Shown one piece after another: positions 1 through 8,175 of a stretch of 64,000 bases of DNA (position 1 is its first letter; each line of letters begins with the position of its first letter). The DNA lies in assembly GCF_000730625.1 (NCBI RefSeq), contig NZ_BBIT01000020.1, positions 62,001-126,000 on the forward strand, read 5' to 3'. The position numbers and the translations under genes were made by a program. The stretch comes from Pseudomonas oryzihabitans NBRC 102199. Lineage in GTDB: Bacteria > Pseudomonadota > Gammaproteobacteria > Pseudomonadales > Pseudomonadaceae. Under the pieces are notes generated by a model. The model had not been told where the DNA came from and ran no database searches. It worked only from the letters and a program-made list of their open reading frames with translations.

Positions 1-1567
1 TGGCGGCGCTCTGCCGTTCCAGGCGTACCGGCAGCAGGATCAGCGGCGCACGGTAGTGCTTGGGATCGTCGGCCGCCTTCTTCCAGCGCAGGAAGCCCAG
101 CGCCAGGTAGAGGGTGTTGGCGCCGCCCTCGTCGAGATCGCTGCGGGCGCGGCGATAGAGCTCCACCAGGGCCGCGTCCAGTTTGGTCGCATCCAGGGGC
201 GCGACCACCTCGCCGCGGGCCAGGGCGCCGCGGGCGTATTCGTCGTCGAGATTCTCGTGCTCGCGGGCTTCGTGCAGCACGGCGTCGCGCCCGCTCACCG
301 CCAGATCCGGCAGCGGCACCAGACGCAGTGCCCGGCCCTCGGCCAGGCGATCTTCCAGCGCCGCCGGCTCGGGGCAGAGCAGGGGCACGCTGCGGGCGTT
401 GTCCGGCACATGCAGCAGGCGATTGCGGGTGGTGAGGTCGAGCAGTTTGCGCTGCCACAGCGCCAGGCGCCCGACCGGGGTGGTCGGCGCCGCCTCGACG
501 TCCACGTCGAAGGCCGGCAGCGGCGGGGCTTCTTCCAGGGCTTCGCCGGGCAGCAGCAGGCCGTCCGCATGGATGGCCGGCTGGCCGGGCACCGCCAGCG
601 GGCGAATGCGTTGCAGGCGGGCGCGGCGGATGTCCAGCGCCAGTACGAAGGACTCGTCGTCCAGCTGCCGCTCGGCCAGTTGCATGGCCTGGCTGAAGGA
701 GGGCGGCGGCGAGGCGGTGGCCTGGGTGGTCTCGAAGACCAGCAGGTCCTTGAGCGCCACCCGCTTGCGCACTGGCTCGGCGTCGTCGGTGAGCAGCTGA
801 GCGAATTCCTGGGGCTGCAGCCAGACCCCGGCGAAGGCATGGCCGCGGGTAATGACCAGCAGCGGATTGAGACCGGCCTGTTCCAGCGCCGCGCAGGCGA
901 GCAGGGCGAGATCCAGGCAGGTGGCCAGGCCGCCGTCGAGGATGGCGCCCGGCGTTCGGATCTTCTGGCCCTGGCGCTCGAAGCTGGCCGGCGGCACCGC
1001 ATAGGTCAGCTGCAGACCGCACAGCGCCGACCAGAGCGCCGAACCCAGCTCCCAGACGCGTCGCCGCGAGCCGCTCTCGTACCCGTCCAGCGCCGTGGAC
1101 TTGCCGGCGCGGCGCAAGACCTCGGCGGCCGCGCCCAGCAGGCGATCCACTGCCGGGTCGTTGGGCATGACGAAGGCCGCGGCCAGCTCGGGCATGCTGT
1201 CCACGCCGCCCCACTGGTTGCGGGCCAGCAGCTCGACCGGATAGCGCCGCGTCTGCAGGATCTCTTCGCCCTGGCGTACCGTGAAGGTCAGCTGGGCGAC
1301 CAGGCTTTCCTGCAGGCTGCCGAGCAGGGCGGCGTCGAATTCGAGGTCGCGATCATCGAGATGAAGGGTGCCCTTGGGGTCCAGGCGCTCCAGGTGCCAG
1401 GTGCGCGGGACCACGAAGGCCGGCTCGGCGGTCACCGTCAGGCTGACGTCGACCAAGGGGTCCTGGCCGCTGTGGGTGAGGCGCAATTCGCGCAGCACGG
1501 GCACCGCGTTCTGGTGCGCCGCAAAACCGATCTTGCCGGCCAGCACCAGTTCGACATCCACGCTCAT
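1..1567 (-). CDS. DUF4011-type large helicase-like protein (Hhe-like), N-terminal 522 residues, truncated by window edge
   Basis: The ATG is at 1567 and the frame stays open to base 1, so the C-terminus is missing. The visible part has an N-terminal beta-rich region (about 1-120), then a transglutaminase-like core with C217 in GGLATCLDLALL and H243 in RGHAFAGVW, then the DUF4011 signature around 366-390 (GRLALWQRKLLDLTTRNRLL). Proteins with this start are normally well over 1,000 residues, with superfamily 1 helicase motifs, DUF3320 and a Vsr/MTES_1575-like nuclease end; none of those can be seen here. The family is known from large predicted helicases, including HheA of the Hhe anti-phage system. 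The family call comes from recalled motifs; the defence role is inference. It lies 140 bp downstream of the histidine kinase gene on the same strand. Codon use looks like that of its neighbours. Confidence 0.72.
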   Translation of the reverse strand, partial: MSVDVELVLAGKIGFAAHQNAVPVLRELRLTHSGQDPLVDVSLTVTAEPAFVVPRTWHLERLDPKGTLHLDDRDLEFDAALLGSLQESLVAQLTFTVRQGEEILQTRRYPVELLARNQWGGVDSMPELAAAFVMPNDPAVDRLLGAAAEVLRRAGKSTALDGYESGSRRRVWELGSALWSALCGLQLTYAVPPASFERQGQKIRTPGAILDGGLATCLDLALLACAALEQAGLNPLLVITRGHAFAGVWLQPQEFAQLLTDDAEPVRKRVALKDLLVFETTQATASPPPSFSQAMQLAERQLDDESFVLALDIRRARLQRIRPLAVPGQPAIHADGLLLPGEALEEAPPLPAFDVDVEAAPTTPVGRLALWQRKLLDLTTRNRLLHVPDNARSVPLLCPEPAALEDRLAEGRALRLVPLPDLAVSGRDAVLHEAREHENLDDEYARGALARGEVVAPLDATKLDAALVELYRRARSDLDEGGANTLYLALGFLRWKKAADDPKHYRAPLILLPVRLERQSAA

Positions 1568-1707
1568 CGCCTACCACCCTTGCTTATTGCCTAAGGTAGA
1601 TGAATGTACAGTAGTGGACGGGTCGATGCAGCCCATAGCCGGCCTGGGCAAGCGGAAAAAGTCCTTTGGTGACGGGCGGTTGCGTGGTTTGAGGGATAGG
1701 TCGCGCT

Positions 1708-3090
1708 TCAGGCCGCCGCGGTCGGGAAGACCAGGCTGAAATGGATGCCCCGCTCATCCTGCTCGACCTCGGCGCGGCCGCCGTGCAGGCGCATGATGGC
1801 GGTGACGATGGCCAGGCCCAGGCCGTTGGAATCATGGGGTTGGTGGCGCGAGGGATCGGCGCGGTAGAAGCGGTCGAATAGCCGACGCAGGTGCTCCGGT
1901 GCCAGCGCCGGCCCGGCATTGCTGACGCGGATGCGCCCGCCGTCCGCCTGCAGGAGGATCTCGCCGTCCGGCTCGGCATAGCGGATGGCATTGGCCACCA
2001 GGTTGCTCAGGGCGCGGCGCAGCATCAGTGGATCGGCGACCACCTCGCCGCCGCCCGATACCACCAGCCGCAGGCCGCGCTCGTCGGCCGGCCCTTCGAA
2101 ATAGTCGGCGATGCGCGCCAGCTCTTCGTCCAGCTGCAACGGCTGCGGGGTCAGCACCGCCTGGGCGTCGTCGGCGCGGGCGAGGAAGAGGATGCTTTCC
2201 ACCAGCCGCGAGATGCGCTCCAGCTCCTCCAGGTTGGACGCCAGCAGCGCCTGGTAGTCCTCGGCACTGCGCACCTGGCGCAGGGCGACCTCGGTATGGC
2301 CCATGAGGGCATTGATCGGGGTGCGGATCTCGTGGGCGAGGTCGGCGGAAAATTGCACCAGCCGGCCATAGCCGTCGGCCAGGCGCGCCAGCATGGCGTT
2401 GTAGTTTTCCACCAGCGGCTGCAACTCGCGCGGCGCATCGGCCAGCTCCAGGGGCGCGGCCAGACGAGTCGGGGTGATGCCGCCGGCATGGCGGGCGATG
2501 CGCCGCAGCGGTGCCAGGCCGCGCCGCAGCAGTAGATAGCCGAGGCCGGCGGTACACAGGAAGGCCAGGGTCACCGCGCCGATCAGGCCCAGCCGGAAAT
2601 CGGCCAGGGTGGTGTCCTCGTTGCGCAGCACATGGGCGGCGGTCAGTTCCACCGGGCCTTCGGGGGTGTTCACCGCGACCCGCGCCGCGCGCCAGCGGGT
2701 GCCGTCGGCCAGGGTGCCCTCCCGTATATCGGCCGGCGTCGGTCGCCGCGTCTGGGGTACCACGGCAAGATCCGGGAGGGCGATATTCAGGGGGTTGGAG
2801 GCGATCACCGGCTTGGCGCCCGGCGCGCCGATGAGAAAGACGTCCTGCTCGTTACCCAGCATGTTGGCGAACAGCTGTGGGCTGCGCTCCAGCGTTTCCA
2901 GTGACAGATCGGCGCTGAGCAGGCTGCGAAAATGCGCCAGGCGACCGAGCAGGGCATAGTCCGCGCGCTCCAGCACCGTCCGTTCCAGGCTGTGGTAGAG
3001 GAAGACGCCCGCGCCGCCCACGGCGAGCAGCGCCACCAGGGCGAACCCCAGGGTGGCGCGCAGGATCAGCGAGGGTGAGCGGGCGCTCAA
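1708..3090 (-). CDS. Heavy-metal/oxidative-stress type sensor histidine kinase
   Basis: A 460-residue inner-membrane kinase of the CusS/HprS/IrlS family. TM1 is about 10-32, a periplasmic sensor domain about 33-167, TM2 about 168-188, and then HAMP. The phospho-acceptor H253 is in [15 protein letters not shown]. The N box is near [14 protein letters not shown] and the G box is SNGLGLAIV. It overlaps the regulator gene by 4 bp (ATGA), so the two are co-translated as a typical pair. Family members sense copper, silver or reactive oxygen and chlorine species in the periplasm. I see no clear metal-binding His/Met cluster in the periplasmic segment, so the signal is open. The divergent molybdoenzyme module resembles the HprSR-MsrPQ arrangement of E. 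coli. Confidence 0.9.
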   Translation of the reverse strand: MSARSPSLILRATLGFALVALLAVGGAGVFLYHSLERTVLERADYALLGRLAHFRSLLSADLSLETLERSPQLFANMLGNEQDVFLIGAPGAKPVIASNPLNIALPDLAVVPQTRRPTPADIREGTLADGTRWRAARVAVNTPEGPVELTAAHVLRNEDTTLADFRLGLIGAVTLAFLCTAGLGYLLLRRGLAPLRRIARHAGGITPTRLAAPLELADAPRELQPLVENYNAMLARLADGYGRLVQFSADLAHEIRTPINALMGHTEVALRQVRSAEDYQALLASNLEELERISRLVESILFLARADDAQAVLTPQPLQLDEELARIADYFEGPADERGLRLVVSGGGEVVADPLMLRRALSNLVANAIRYAEPDGEILLQADGGRIRVSNAGPALAPEHLRRLFDRFYRADPSRHQPHDSNGLGLAIVTAIMRLHGGRAEVEQDERGIHFSLVFPTAAA

Positions 3091-3758
3091 GGGCGGACCT
3101 CGCAGACGTAGCCGATGCCGCGCACGGTATGGATCAGCTTGACCGGGTAGGGGTTGTCGACCTTGGCGCGCAGCCGCTTGATGGCCACGTCCACCACGTT
3201 GGTGTCGCTGTCGAAGTTCATGTCCCAGACCTCGGCGGCGATCAGGGTGCGCGACAGCACCTCGCCCTCGCGGCGCAGCAGCAGGTGCAGCAGGGCGAAT
3301 TCCTTGTTGGTCAGCACGATGAGGTCGTCGCCACGGGTCACTCGTCGCCGCAGGAGGTCCAGCTGCAGGTCGGCGAGGTGGAAATGCTCGGGCTCGCGCA
3401 CCACGCCACGCCGCAACAGGGTGCGGATGCGCAGCAGCAGCTCGACGAAGGAGAAGGGCTTGACCAGGTAGTCGTCGGCGCCAAGCTCCAGGCCGCGGAT
3501 GCGATCCTGCAGGCCATCGCGGGCGGTGAGAAAGAGCACCGGCACGTCGAGCTTCTTGCGCAGCACCTCCATGATCTGCCAGCCGTCGATGCCGGGCAGC
3601 ATGACGTCGAGGATGATCAGGTCGTAACGGCCGTCCAGGGCCAGGTGCAGGCCGTCGGCGCCGTGCTGGGTCCAGTCGACCGCGTAGCCGGATTCGCCGA
3701 GGCCCTTCTTCAGGTATTCGCCGGTCTTCTGGTCGTCTTCGATGAGGAGAATGTGCAT
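3087..3758 (-). CDS. OmpR/PhoB-family response regulator (CusR/HprR/CopR-like)
   Basis: 223 residues. The receiver domain has acidic residues E7/D8/D9 and phospho-acceptor D51 ([14 protein letters not shown]). The C-terminal winged helix carries the typical [10 protein letters not shown]...[12 protein letters not shown] ending. It is the cognate regulator of the overlapping kinase. It is transcribed divergently from the DUF5666 gene, with a perfect inverted repeat (TGACA-N4-TGTCA, 3794-3807) between them that matches the operator type used by CusR and HprR. It therefore probably activates both its own operon and the divergent genes; the operator-target link is inference. Confidence 0.92.
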   Translation of the reverse strand: MHILLIEDDQKTGEYLKKGLGESGYAVDWTQHGADGLHLALDGRYDLIILDVMLPGIDGWQIMEVLRKKLDVPVLFLTARDGLQDRIRGLELGADDYLVKPFSFVELLLRIRTLLRRGVVREPEHFHLADLQLDLLRRRVTRGDDLIVLTNKEFALLHLLLRREGEVLSRTLIAAEVWDMNFDSDTNVVDVAIKRLRAKVDNPYPVKLIHTVRGIGYVCEVRP

Positions 3759-3793
3759 GACGTAATGGTAGGGCTTCCGGTCGCTGCGCTGGG

Positions 3794-3807
3794 TGACATT
3801 TTTGTCA
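3794..3807. promoter_or_regulatory. Candidate response-regulator operator TGACATTTTTGTCA
   Basis: A perfect inverted repeat with half-sites TGACA and TGTCA separated by TTTT, lying midway between the regulator gene (start 3758) and the DUF5666 gene (start 3879). The CusR box of E. coli has the core TGACAA-N2-TTGTCA, so the half-sites match. This is the only strong palindrome I see in the 120-bp divergent region. Confidence 0.6.
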
Positions 3808-3878
3808 TTCGCCGGTCATCTTGCTGACCCCCCACGCGTCGCACTGTGGCGGGGCGATTCCCTATTCCAGGAGGCTTC

Positions 3879-4490
3879 ATGCGTACCCAGACTCTGCTCC
3901 GCGGTTCCCTTGCTCTGCTGCTCGCCGGCAGCGCCCTGCTGGCCCAGGCCGCGCCCATGCCCACCGTCAAGCCCATGCGCGGCACGGTGGACAGCGTCCA
4001 GGGCGACACCCTGGCCTTCACCACCCGCAATGGCGCCCACCAGACCCTGATGCTGGATGACAAGACCAGCTACCGCGCCGTATCCAAGGCCAACCTGGAT
4101 CGCATCGAAGCCAACAGCTTCATCGGCTCCGCTGCCACACCGCAGCCTGACGGCACCCTCAAGGCGCTGGAAGTGACGGTGTTCGAGGCCAGCCTGCGCG
4201 GCTCCGGCGAAGGCCACTACGGCTGGGAAAATGCCGATGGCAGCACCGGCACCATGACCAACGGCACCGTGGGCGAACTCAAGAAGGCCAACGGCCGCAC
4301 CCTGACCGTGCAGTACAAGGGCGGCGAGAAGCAGCTGGTGGTGCCGGAAGACGTGCCCATCGCCTATGTCGAGAAGGGCGACCGCAGCCTGCTCAAGCCC
4401 GGTGCCAAGGTCGTGCTGTTCCCCGCCGAAGACGGCAAGCACGCCAAGGGCGTGGCCGTAGGCAAGGACGGTTTCACCCCGCCCATGTAA
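3879..4490 (+). CDS. Exported DUF5666-like protein
   Basis: 203 residues. The start is the ATG preceded by CCAGGAGG (3867-3874), rather than the in-frame codon 33 bp upstream. A Sec signal peptide (about 1-24, ending ALLAQA) is followed by a soluble beta-rich domain with two similar segments of the type G.V..V.GDTLAFTTRNG and VGELKKANGRTLTVQYKGG, as in DUF5666 proteins. The function is unknown. It is probably periplasmic and under control of the divergent two-component system. The cytochrome b gene follows 227 bp downstream, across a repeat element. Confidence 0.75.
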   Translation: MRTQTLLRGSLALLLAGSALLAQAAPMPTVKPMRGTVDSVQGDTLAFTTRNGAHQTLMLDDKTSYRAVSKANLDRIEANSFIGSAATPQPDGTLKALEVTVFEASLRGSGEGHYGWENADGSTGTMTNGTVGELKKANGRTLTVQYKGGEKQLVVPEDVPIAYVEKGDRSLLKPGAKVVLFPAEDGKHAKGVAVGKDGFTPPM

Positions 4491-4507
4491 TGAACTACCC
4501 AAAGCCA

Positions 4508-4662
4508 GCTGCGCGTCGGCCAAACGGCGTTGAAAAGCCCCTGGGTCGCCAGCCCGGTCGGAATGCTCATTTACCATTCGTAAACTCGAGCGCGAGTCCG
4601 ATCCGCTTCCTTAGGGCCTTTCGCCTTGTTTGGCGCTAGCTCGCAAGGCTTTGAATAGTCCA
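4508..4662 (+). repeat. Intergenic repeat element, copy 1
   Basis: About 155 bp starting GCTGCGCGTCGGCCAAAC and running through AATGCTCATTTACCATTCGT and CCGATCCGCTTCCT to CTAGCTCGCAAGGCTTTGAA. A second, longer copy in the same orientation lies at 6103-6321. The two copies bracket the cytochrome b/molybdoenzyme operon. No open reading frame of note. It resembles non-coding dispersed repeats that I recall from Pseudomonas intergenic regions. Confidence 0.75.
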
Positions 4663-4717
4663 TGTAGTTAAGCGGTCGCCTGGCGACCGCGTCCAACTTT
4701 CCGTGGAGGGGAACCCC

Positions 4718-5344
4718 ATGACCACCTCGCGACGGCGCCTGGTGCATCGCTGGCCGGTGCGCCTCACCCACTGGCTCAACGCCCTGGCGATGCCCTGCAT
4801 GTTCATGAGCGGCTGGGCGATCTACAACGCCTCGCCGCTGTTCTCCTTCACCTTTCCCGCCTGGTCGACCCTCGGCGGCTGGTTGGGCGGCGCCATCGCC
4901 TGGCACCTGGCGGTGTTCTGGCTGCTCGCGGTGAACGGCCTGGTCTATCTGCTCTATGGCATGTTCAGCGGCCACTTCCGGCGCGATTTCCTGCCCCTGT
5001 CGCCACGCGCCATCGGCCGCGATTTCATCGCCGCCGCACGTCTGCGGCTTGGCCACCAGCTGGGCACCTACAACGCCGTGCAGCGCCTGCTCTACTGGGG
5101 TGTGCTCGCCCTCGGGGTGCTGGTGGTGCTCTCGGGGCTGGCCATCTGGAAACCCGTGCAGCTGCAAGGGCTGGTCGCGCTGCTGGGCGGTTTCGACACC
5201 GCCCGCTACGTGCATTTCTTCGCCATGGCCGGCATCGGCGCGTTCGTCGTCGTGCACCTGGCCCTGGTCATCCTGGTCCCCCGCACCCTGCCGCCGATGA
5301 TCACCGGCCGGGCGCACGAGGAGGTTGACGATGAGTCGGCGTGA
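4718..5344 (+). CDS. Cytochrome b561-type membrane subunit, partner of a molybdoenzyme
   Basis: 208 residues; the start is the ATG after GGAGGGG (4705-4711). Four hydrophobic segments (about 20-38, 60-82, 122-145, 163-188) with histidines H18, H63, H166 and H180 placed as heme b ligands, as in the cytochrome b subunits of Ni-hydrogenases and formate dehydrogenases. It probably passes electrons from the quinol pool to the molybdoenzyme encoded next, whose gene overlaps it by 14 bp. It is not a ferric-reductase-fold MsrQ. Confidence 0.87.
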   Translation: MTTSRRRLVHRWPVRLTHWLNALAMPCMFMSGWAIYNASPLFSFTFPAWSTLGGWLGGAIAWHLAVFWLLAVNGLVYLLYGMFSGHFRRDFLPLSPRAIGRDFIAAARLRLGHQLGTYNAVQRLLYWGVLALGVLVVLSGLAIWKPVQLQGLVALLGGFDTARYVHFFAMAGIGAFVVVHLALVILVPRTLPPMITGRAHEEVDDESA

Positions 5345-6086
5345 ACGTCTGCGCCTGGAACCGGCGCAACAGCGGCAGGTGGAAAATCTGCAACGACGCC
5401 TGCTGCTCAAGCAGGGCCTGACCGTGGGTGCCCTGGCGATGCTCAGCGGCTGCAACCTGCAGGACGGCGACCAAGTCGACAAGGTGCTCTGGTCCATGTC
5501 GCGCTTCAACGACCGGGTGCAGGCCTGGCTATTCGGCCGCGAGCGCCTGGCGCCCACCTATGCCTCCAGCCAGATCACCAATCCCTTTCCCTTCAACGCT
5601 TTCTACCCCGAATACAACGTCCCGGAAGTGGATCTCAGCGACTATCGCCTGGAGGTCTCCGGCCTGGTCGCCCACAAGCAGGCCTGGACCCTGGAAGACC
5701 TGCGCCGCCTGCCGCAGCGCGCCGACATCACCCGCTTCATCTGCATCGAAGGCTGGAGCGCCATCGGCCAGTGGGGCGGGGTGCCGCTGCGCACCTTCCT
5801 CGAACGCATCGGTGCCGACACCACGGCCAAGTACGTCGGCTTCAAGTGCGCCGATCGCTACTACTCCAGCATCGACATGGCCTCGGCGCTGCATCCCCAG
5901 ACCCTGCTGGCGCTGGACTTCGGCCAGGTGGCCTTGCCGCCGGACTACGGCTACCCGCTGCGCCTGCGGGTACCCACCAAGCTCGGCTTCAAGAATCCCA
6001 AGCACATCCAGGCGCTGTTCGTGACCAACGACTATCCCGGTGGCTATTGGGAGGACCAGGGCTATAACTGGTTCAGCGGGATCTAG
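5331..6086 (+). CDS. Molybdopterin-dependent oxidoreductase (MsrP/sulfite-oxidase fold), Tat-exported, probable lipoprotein
   Basis: 251 residues; the start is the ATG after GAGGAGG (5318-5324). The N-terminus reads QRRLLLKQGLTVGALAMLSGC: a twin-arginine motif (R22-R23) followed by a lipobox with C41. This suggests Tat export of the folded cofactor-loaded protein and lipid anchoring. The oxidoreductase molybdopterin-binding domain holds the molybdenum-ligating Cys (C138 in RFICIEGWSAIGQWGG) and the late LRLRVPTKLGFKNPKHI motif. E. coli MsrP repairs oxidised periplasmic methionines and is controlled by HprSR. The substrate here is unknown, but the adjoining two-component system and operator make an oxidative or metal stress role plausible. 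Confidence 0.85.
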   Translation: MSRRERLRLEPAQQRQVENLQRRLLLKQGLTVGALAMLSGCNLQDGDQVDKVLWSMSRFNDRVQAWLFGRERLAPTYASSQITNPFPFNAFYPEYNVPEVDLSDYRLEVSGLVAHKQAWTLEDLRRLPQRADITRFICIEGWSAIGQWGGVPLRTFLERIGADTTAKYVGFKCADRYYSSIDMASALHPQTLLALDFGQVALPPDYGYPLRLRVPTKLGFKNPKHIQALFVTNDYPGGYWEDQGYNWFSGI

Positions 6087-6102
6087 ATCCCACTCAACGT
6101 CT

Positions 6103-6321
6103 GCTGCGCGTCGGCCAAACTGCGTTGAAAAGACCCTGGGTCGCCAGCCCGGCCTAGGCGGCCCCGTCGCAATGCTCATTTACCACTCGTAAACCCGAGC
6201 GCGGGTCCGATCCGCTTCCTCAGGTCTTTGATTCGCTAGCGCTCACCCTTCGGGCCAGGCTGCGCCTGTTACTCCCGCAGGTCGTTGCGCCTTGTCTGTC
6301 TCTAGCTCGCGAGACGTTGAG
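6103..6321 (+). repeat. Intergenic repeat element, copy 2 (longer form)
   Basis: This same-strand copy of the 4508-4662 repeat begins GCTGCGCGTCGGCCAAACTG. It shares the blocks GTTGAAAAG, CTGGGTCGCCAGCCCGG, AATGCTCATTTACCA and CCGATCCGCTTCCT, and ends near CTAGCTCGCGAGACGTTGAG. It carries about 60 bp of extra sequence in its right half, around GCTCACCCTTCGGGCCAGG. It fills most of the roughly 310-bp gap after the molybdoenzyme gene; nothing coding is seen there. Confidence 0.75.
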
Positions 6322-6396
6322 CGGGATCTAGCCGGCGGAACCCCCGTCGTCGGGGGCAGTCGAGATACCACCCATCCTTTACCCAGGAGTCTCGTC

Positions 6397-7278
6397 ATGT
6401 CCGCCCATCCCTCGATCGGTTTCATCGGCTTCGGTGCCATGGCCCAGCGCATGGGCGCCAACCTGCGCGAGGCCGGCTATGCGGTCAGCGCCTATGCCGA
6501 GCACCAGCAGGACGGCGAGCGCCACGGCACGCCCATGGAGCCCCTGGCGACCCTCTTGCCCCAGGCGGAGGTGGTGATCGTCTCCCTGCCCAACGACGCC
6601 ATCCTCGAACAGGTGCTGCTCGGCCCCGACGGCGTCCTCGCCCGGCTGGAGAGCGGTCGTCTGCTGATCAACACGAGCACCAACTCGCCGGCGCTGGCGC
6701 TGCGCCTGGAGGCGGCCGGTCGCGCCCGGGGTATCGCCGTGGTCGAGGCCCCGGTGTCCGGCAGCACGCCCGAGGCGGAAAAGGCGCAACTGGTGGTCCT
6801 GGCCGGTGGCGAACCCGAAGCGGTGGAGCGCGCCCGTCCCATCCTCGAGACCCTGGGCAAGACCGTGCACCACGTCGGTCCGACCGGACAGGGCGCCGCC
6901 ATCAAGCTGGCCATCAACGGCCTGATGGGCGCCGGACTCGCCGCCCTGGCCGAGGCGCTGGCCTATGCCACCCGCGCCGGCCTGGATGCCGAGGTGCTGT
7001 TCGAGGTGTTCGGCGACCTGGCGGTGCTCTCGCCCCATCACCAGCGCAAGCTGGCGGCGCTGCGCGATGGCGACTTCGCCCCGCAATTCCCGGCGGCGCT
7101 GATGCACAAGGACATGGGCCTCCTGCTGGCCGAACTCAACGCCACCTACCAGGGCGCCCCGACCCTGGCCGCCGCGGCGCAGCAACTGGCGCTGGGCGCC
7201 GAACTCCACCCCGACGCCGACTACCTGATCACTGCCGACGTCCTGCTGGAGGAAGCCGAAGACGCCGCCACCCGCTGA
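6397..7278 (+). CDS. NAD(P)-dependent beta-hydroxyacid dehydrogenase family protein
   Basis: 293 residues; the start is the ATG preceded by CCCAGGAG, giving a normal family N-terminus. The Rossmann motif is IGFIGFGAMAQRMGANL, the substrate-site segment EAPVSGSTPEAEKAQL, and the catalytic-lysine segment GQGAAIKLAINGLMG. This matches the 3-hydroxyisobutyrate dehydrogenase / 6-phosphogluconate dehydrogenase-like family. Substrate cannot be assigned. It stands alone, 69 bp upstream of the AraC gene, with no sign of an operon. Confidence 0.85.
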   Translation: MSAHPSIGFIGFGAMAQRMGANLREAGYAVSAYAEHQQDGERHGTPMEPLATLLPQAEVVIVSLPNDAILEQVLLGPDGVLARLESGRLLINTSTNSPALALRLEAAGRARGIAVVEAPVSGSTPEAEKAQLVVLAGGEPEAVERARPILETLGKTVHHVGPTGQGAAIKLAINGLMGAGLAALAEALAYATRAGLDAEVLFEVFGDLAVLSPHHQRKLAALRDGDFAPQFPAALMHKDMGLLLAELNATYQGAPTLAAAAQQLALGAELHPDADYLITADVLLEEAEDAATR

Positions 7279-7347
7279 CGCCTGACTTTCCCCCTTCCGG
7301 GACGACGTCTAGACTGCTCCGGTCCGTCGTCCCGGAATCCCTGCCGC

Positions 7348-8175
7348 ATGACCGCTACCGGTGCCGTCCCTCAGTTCTGGCGCGATCCCGCGCTGCCGTT
7401 TCTCGAAGCCCGTTCCATCCAGGACGGCCGCGCGCTCTGCTATGCCCCGCATTCCCACGAGACCTTTTCCATCGGCACCGTGCTGGGTGGGCGCAGTCGC
7501 TATCACAACGGTCGGACCCGCGAATTGGTGGGGGCGGGGACCCTGGTGCTGATGAATCCCGGTGACGTCCATGCCTGCAATCCCCAGGGCGAGGCTGCCT
7601 GGCGCTATCGCATGCTGCACGTGGATGCTGGCTGGCTGGCCGAGCTGCAGCGTCCGGGGCGCGACGACTTCCAGCCCCTGGCGGCGCAGCTGTCGCGGGA
7701 CGGCCAGCTCTATGCCGGCCTGGAAGCCCTGCATGCCTGCCTGGTGGATCCCGACACTCTCACCCTGCAGCGCCAGAGCCAGGCGCTGCTGTATTTCGAG
7801 GCCGTGCTGGCCCGCCTGGGTCGCACCCCGGCCGCGGCGGTGCCGGTGCGCGAGGATCGCCGGCTGAGGCGCGCCGCCGAATTTCTCGATGCCCATTGCG
7901 GCGAAGGAGTCAGCCTGGACCAACTCAGCCAGGTGGCGGATCTCTCGCCCACCCAGCTGATTCGCAGCTTTCGCCGGCGCTTTGGCCTGACGCCCCATGC
8001 CTATCTGATCGACCGGCGCATCCGCCTGGCGCGGCAACGCCTGCGTCAGGGCGAGGGGCTGGCCGAGGTCGCCCTGGCCACCGGTTTCGCCGACCAGGCC
8101 CACCTGCAGCGCACCTTCAAGCGCCTGGTGGCGGCCACCCCCGGTCAGTATCGCGCCGCGTCAGCCCTCCCATAG
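7348..8175 (+). CDS. AraC-family transcriptional regulator with N-terminal cupin
   Basis: 275 residues. An N-terminal cupin-like ligand-binding domain (about 25-150, with HSHETFSIGTVLGG and MNPGDVHACNP) is followed by two helix-turn-helix motifs at the C-terminus (LSQVADLSPTQLIRSFRRRFG and AEVALATGFADQAHLQRTF). It is convergent with the LysE exporter and overlaps its 3' end by 15 bp. AraC regulators beside LysE exporters commonly control them; that link is inferred from position only. Confidence 0.9.
   Translation: MTATGAVPQFWRDPALPFLEARSIQDGRALCYAPHSHETFSIGTVLGGRSRYHNGRTRELVGAGTLVLMNPGDVHACNPQGEAAWRYRMLHVDAGWLAELQRPGRDDFQPLAAQLSRDGQLYAGLEALHACLVDPDTLTLQRQSQALLYFEAVLARLGRTPAAAVPVREDRRLRRAAEFLDAHCGEGVSLDQLSQVADLSPTQLIRSFRRRFGLTPHAYLIDRRIRLARQRLRQGEGLAEVALATGFADQAHLQRTFKRLVAATPGQYRAASALP

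Noticed and set aside
56-1594. 512-residue plus-strand open frame at the left edge
   Set aside because: Antisense to the DUF4011-type gene, whose minus-strand translation has a coherent fold and signature motifs.
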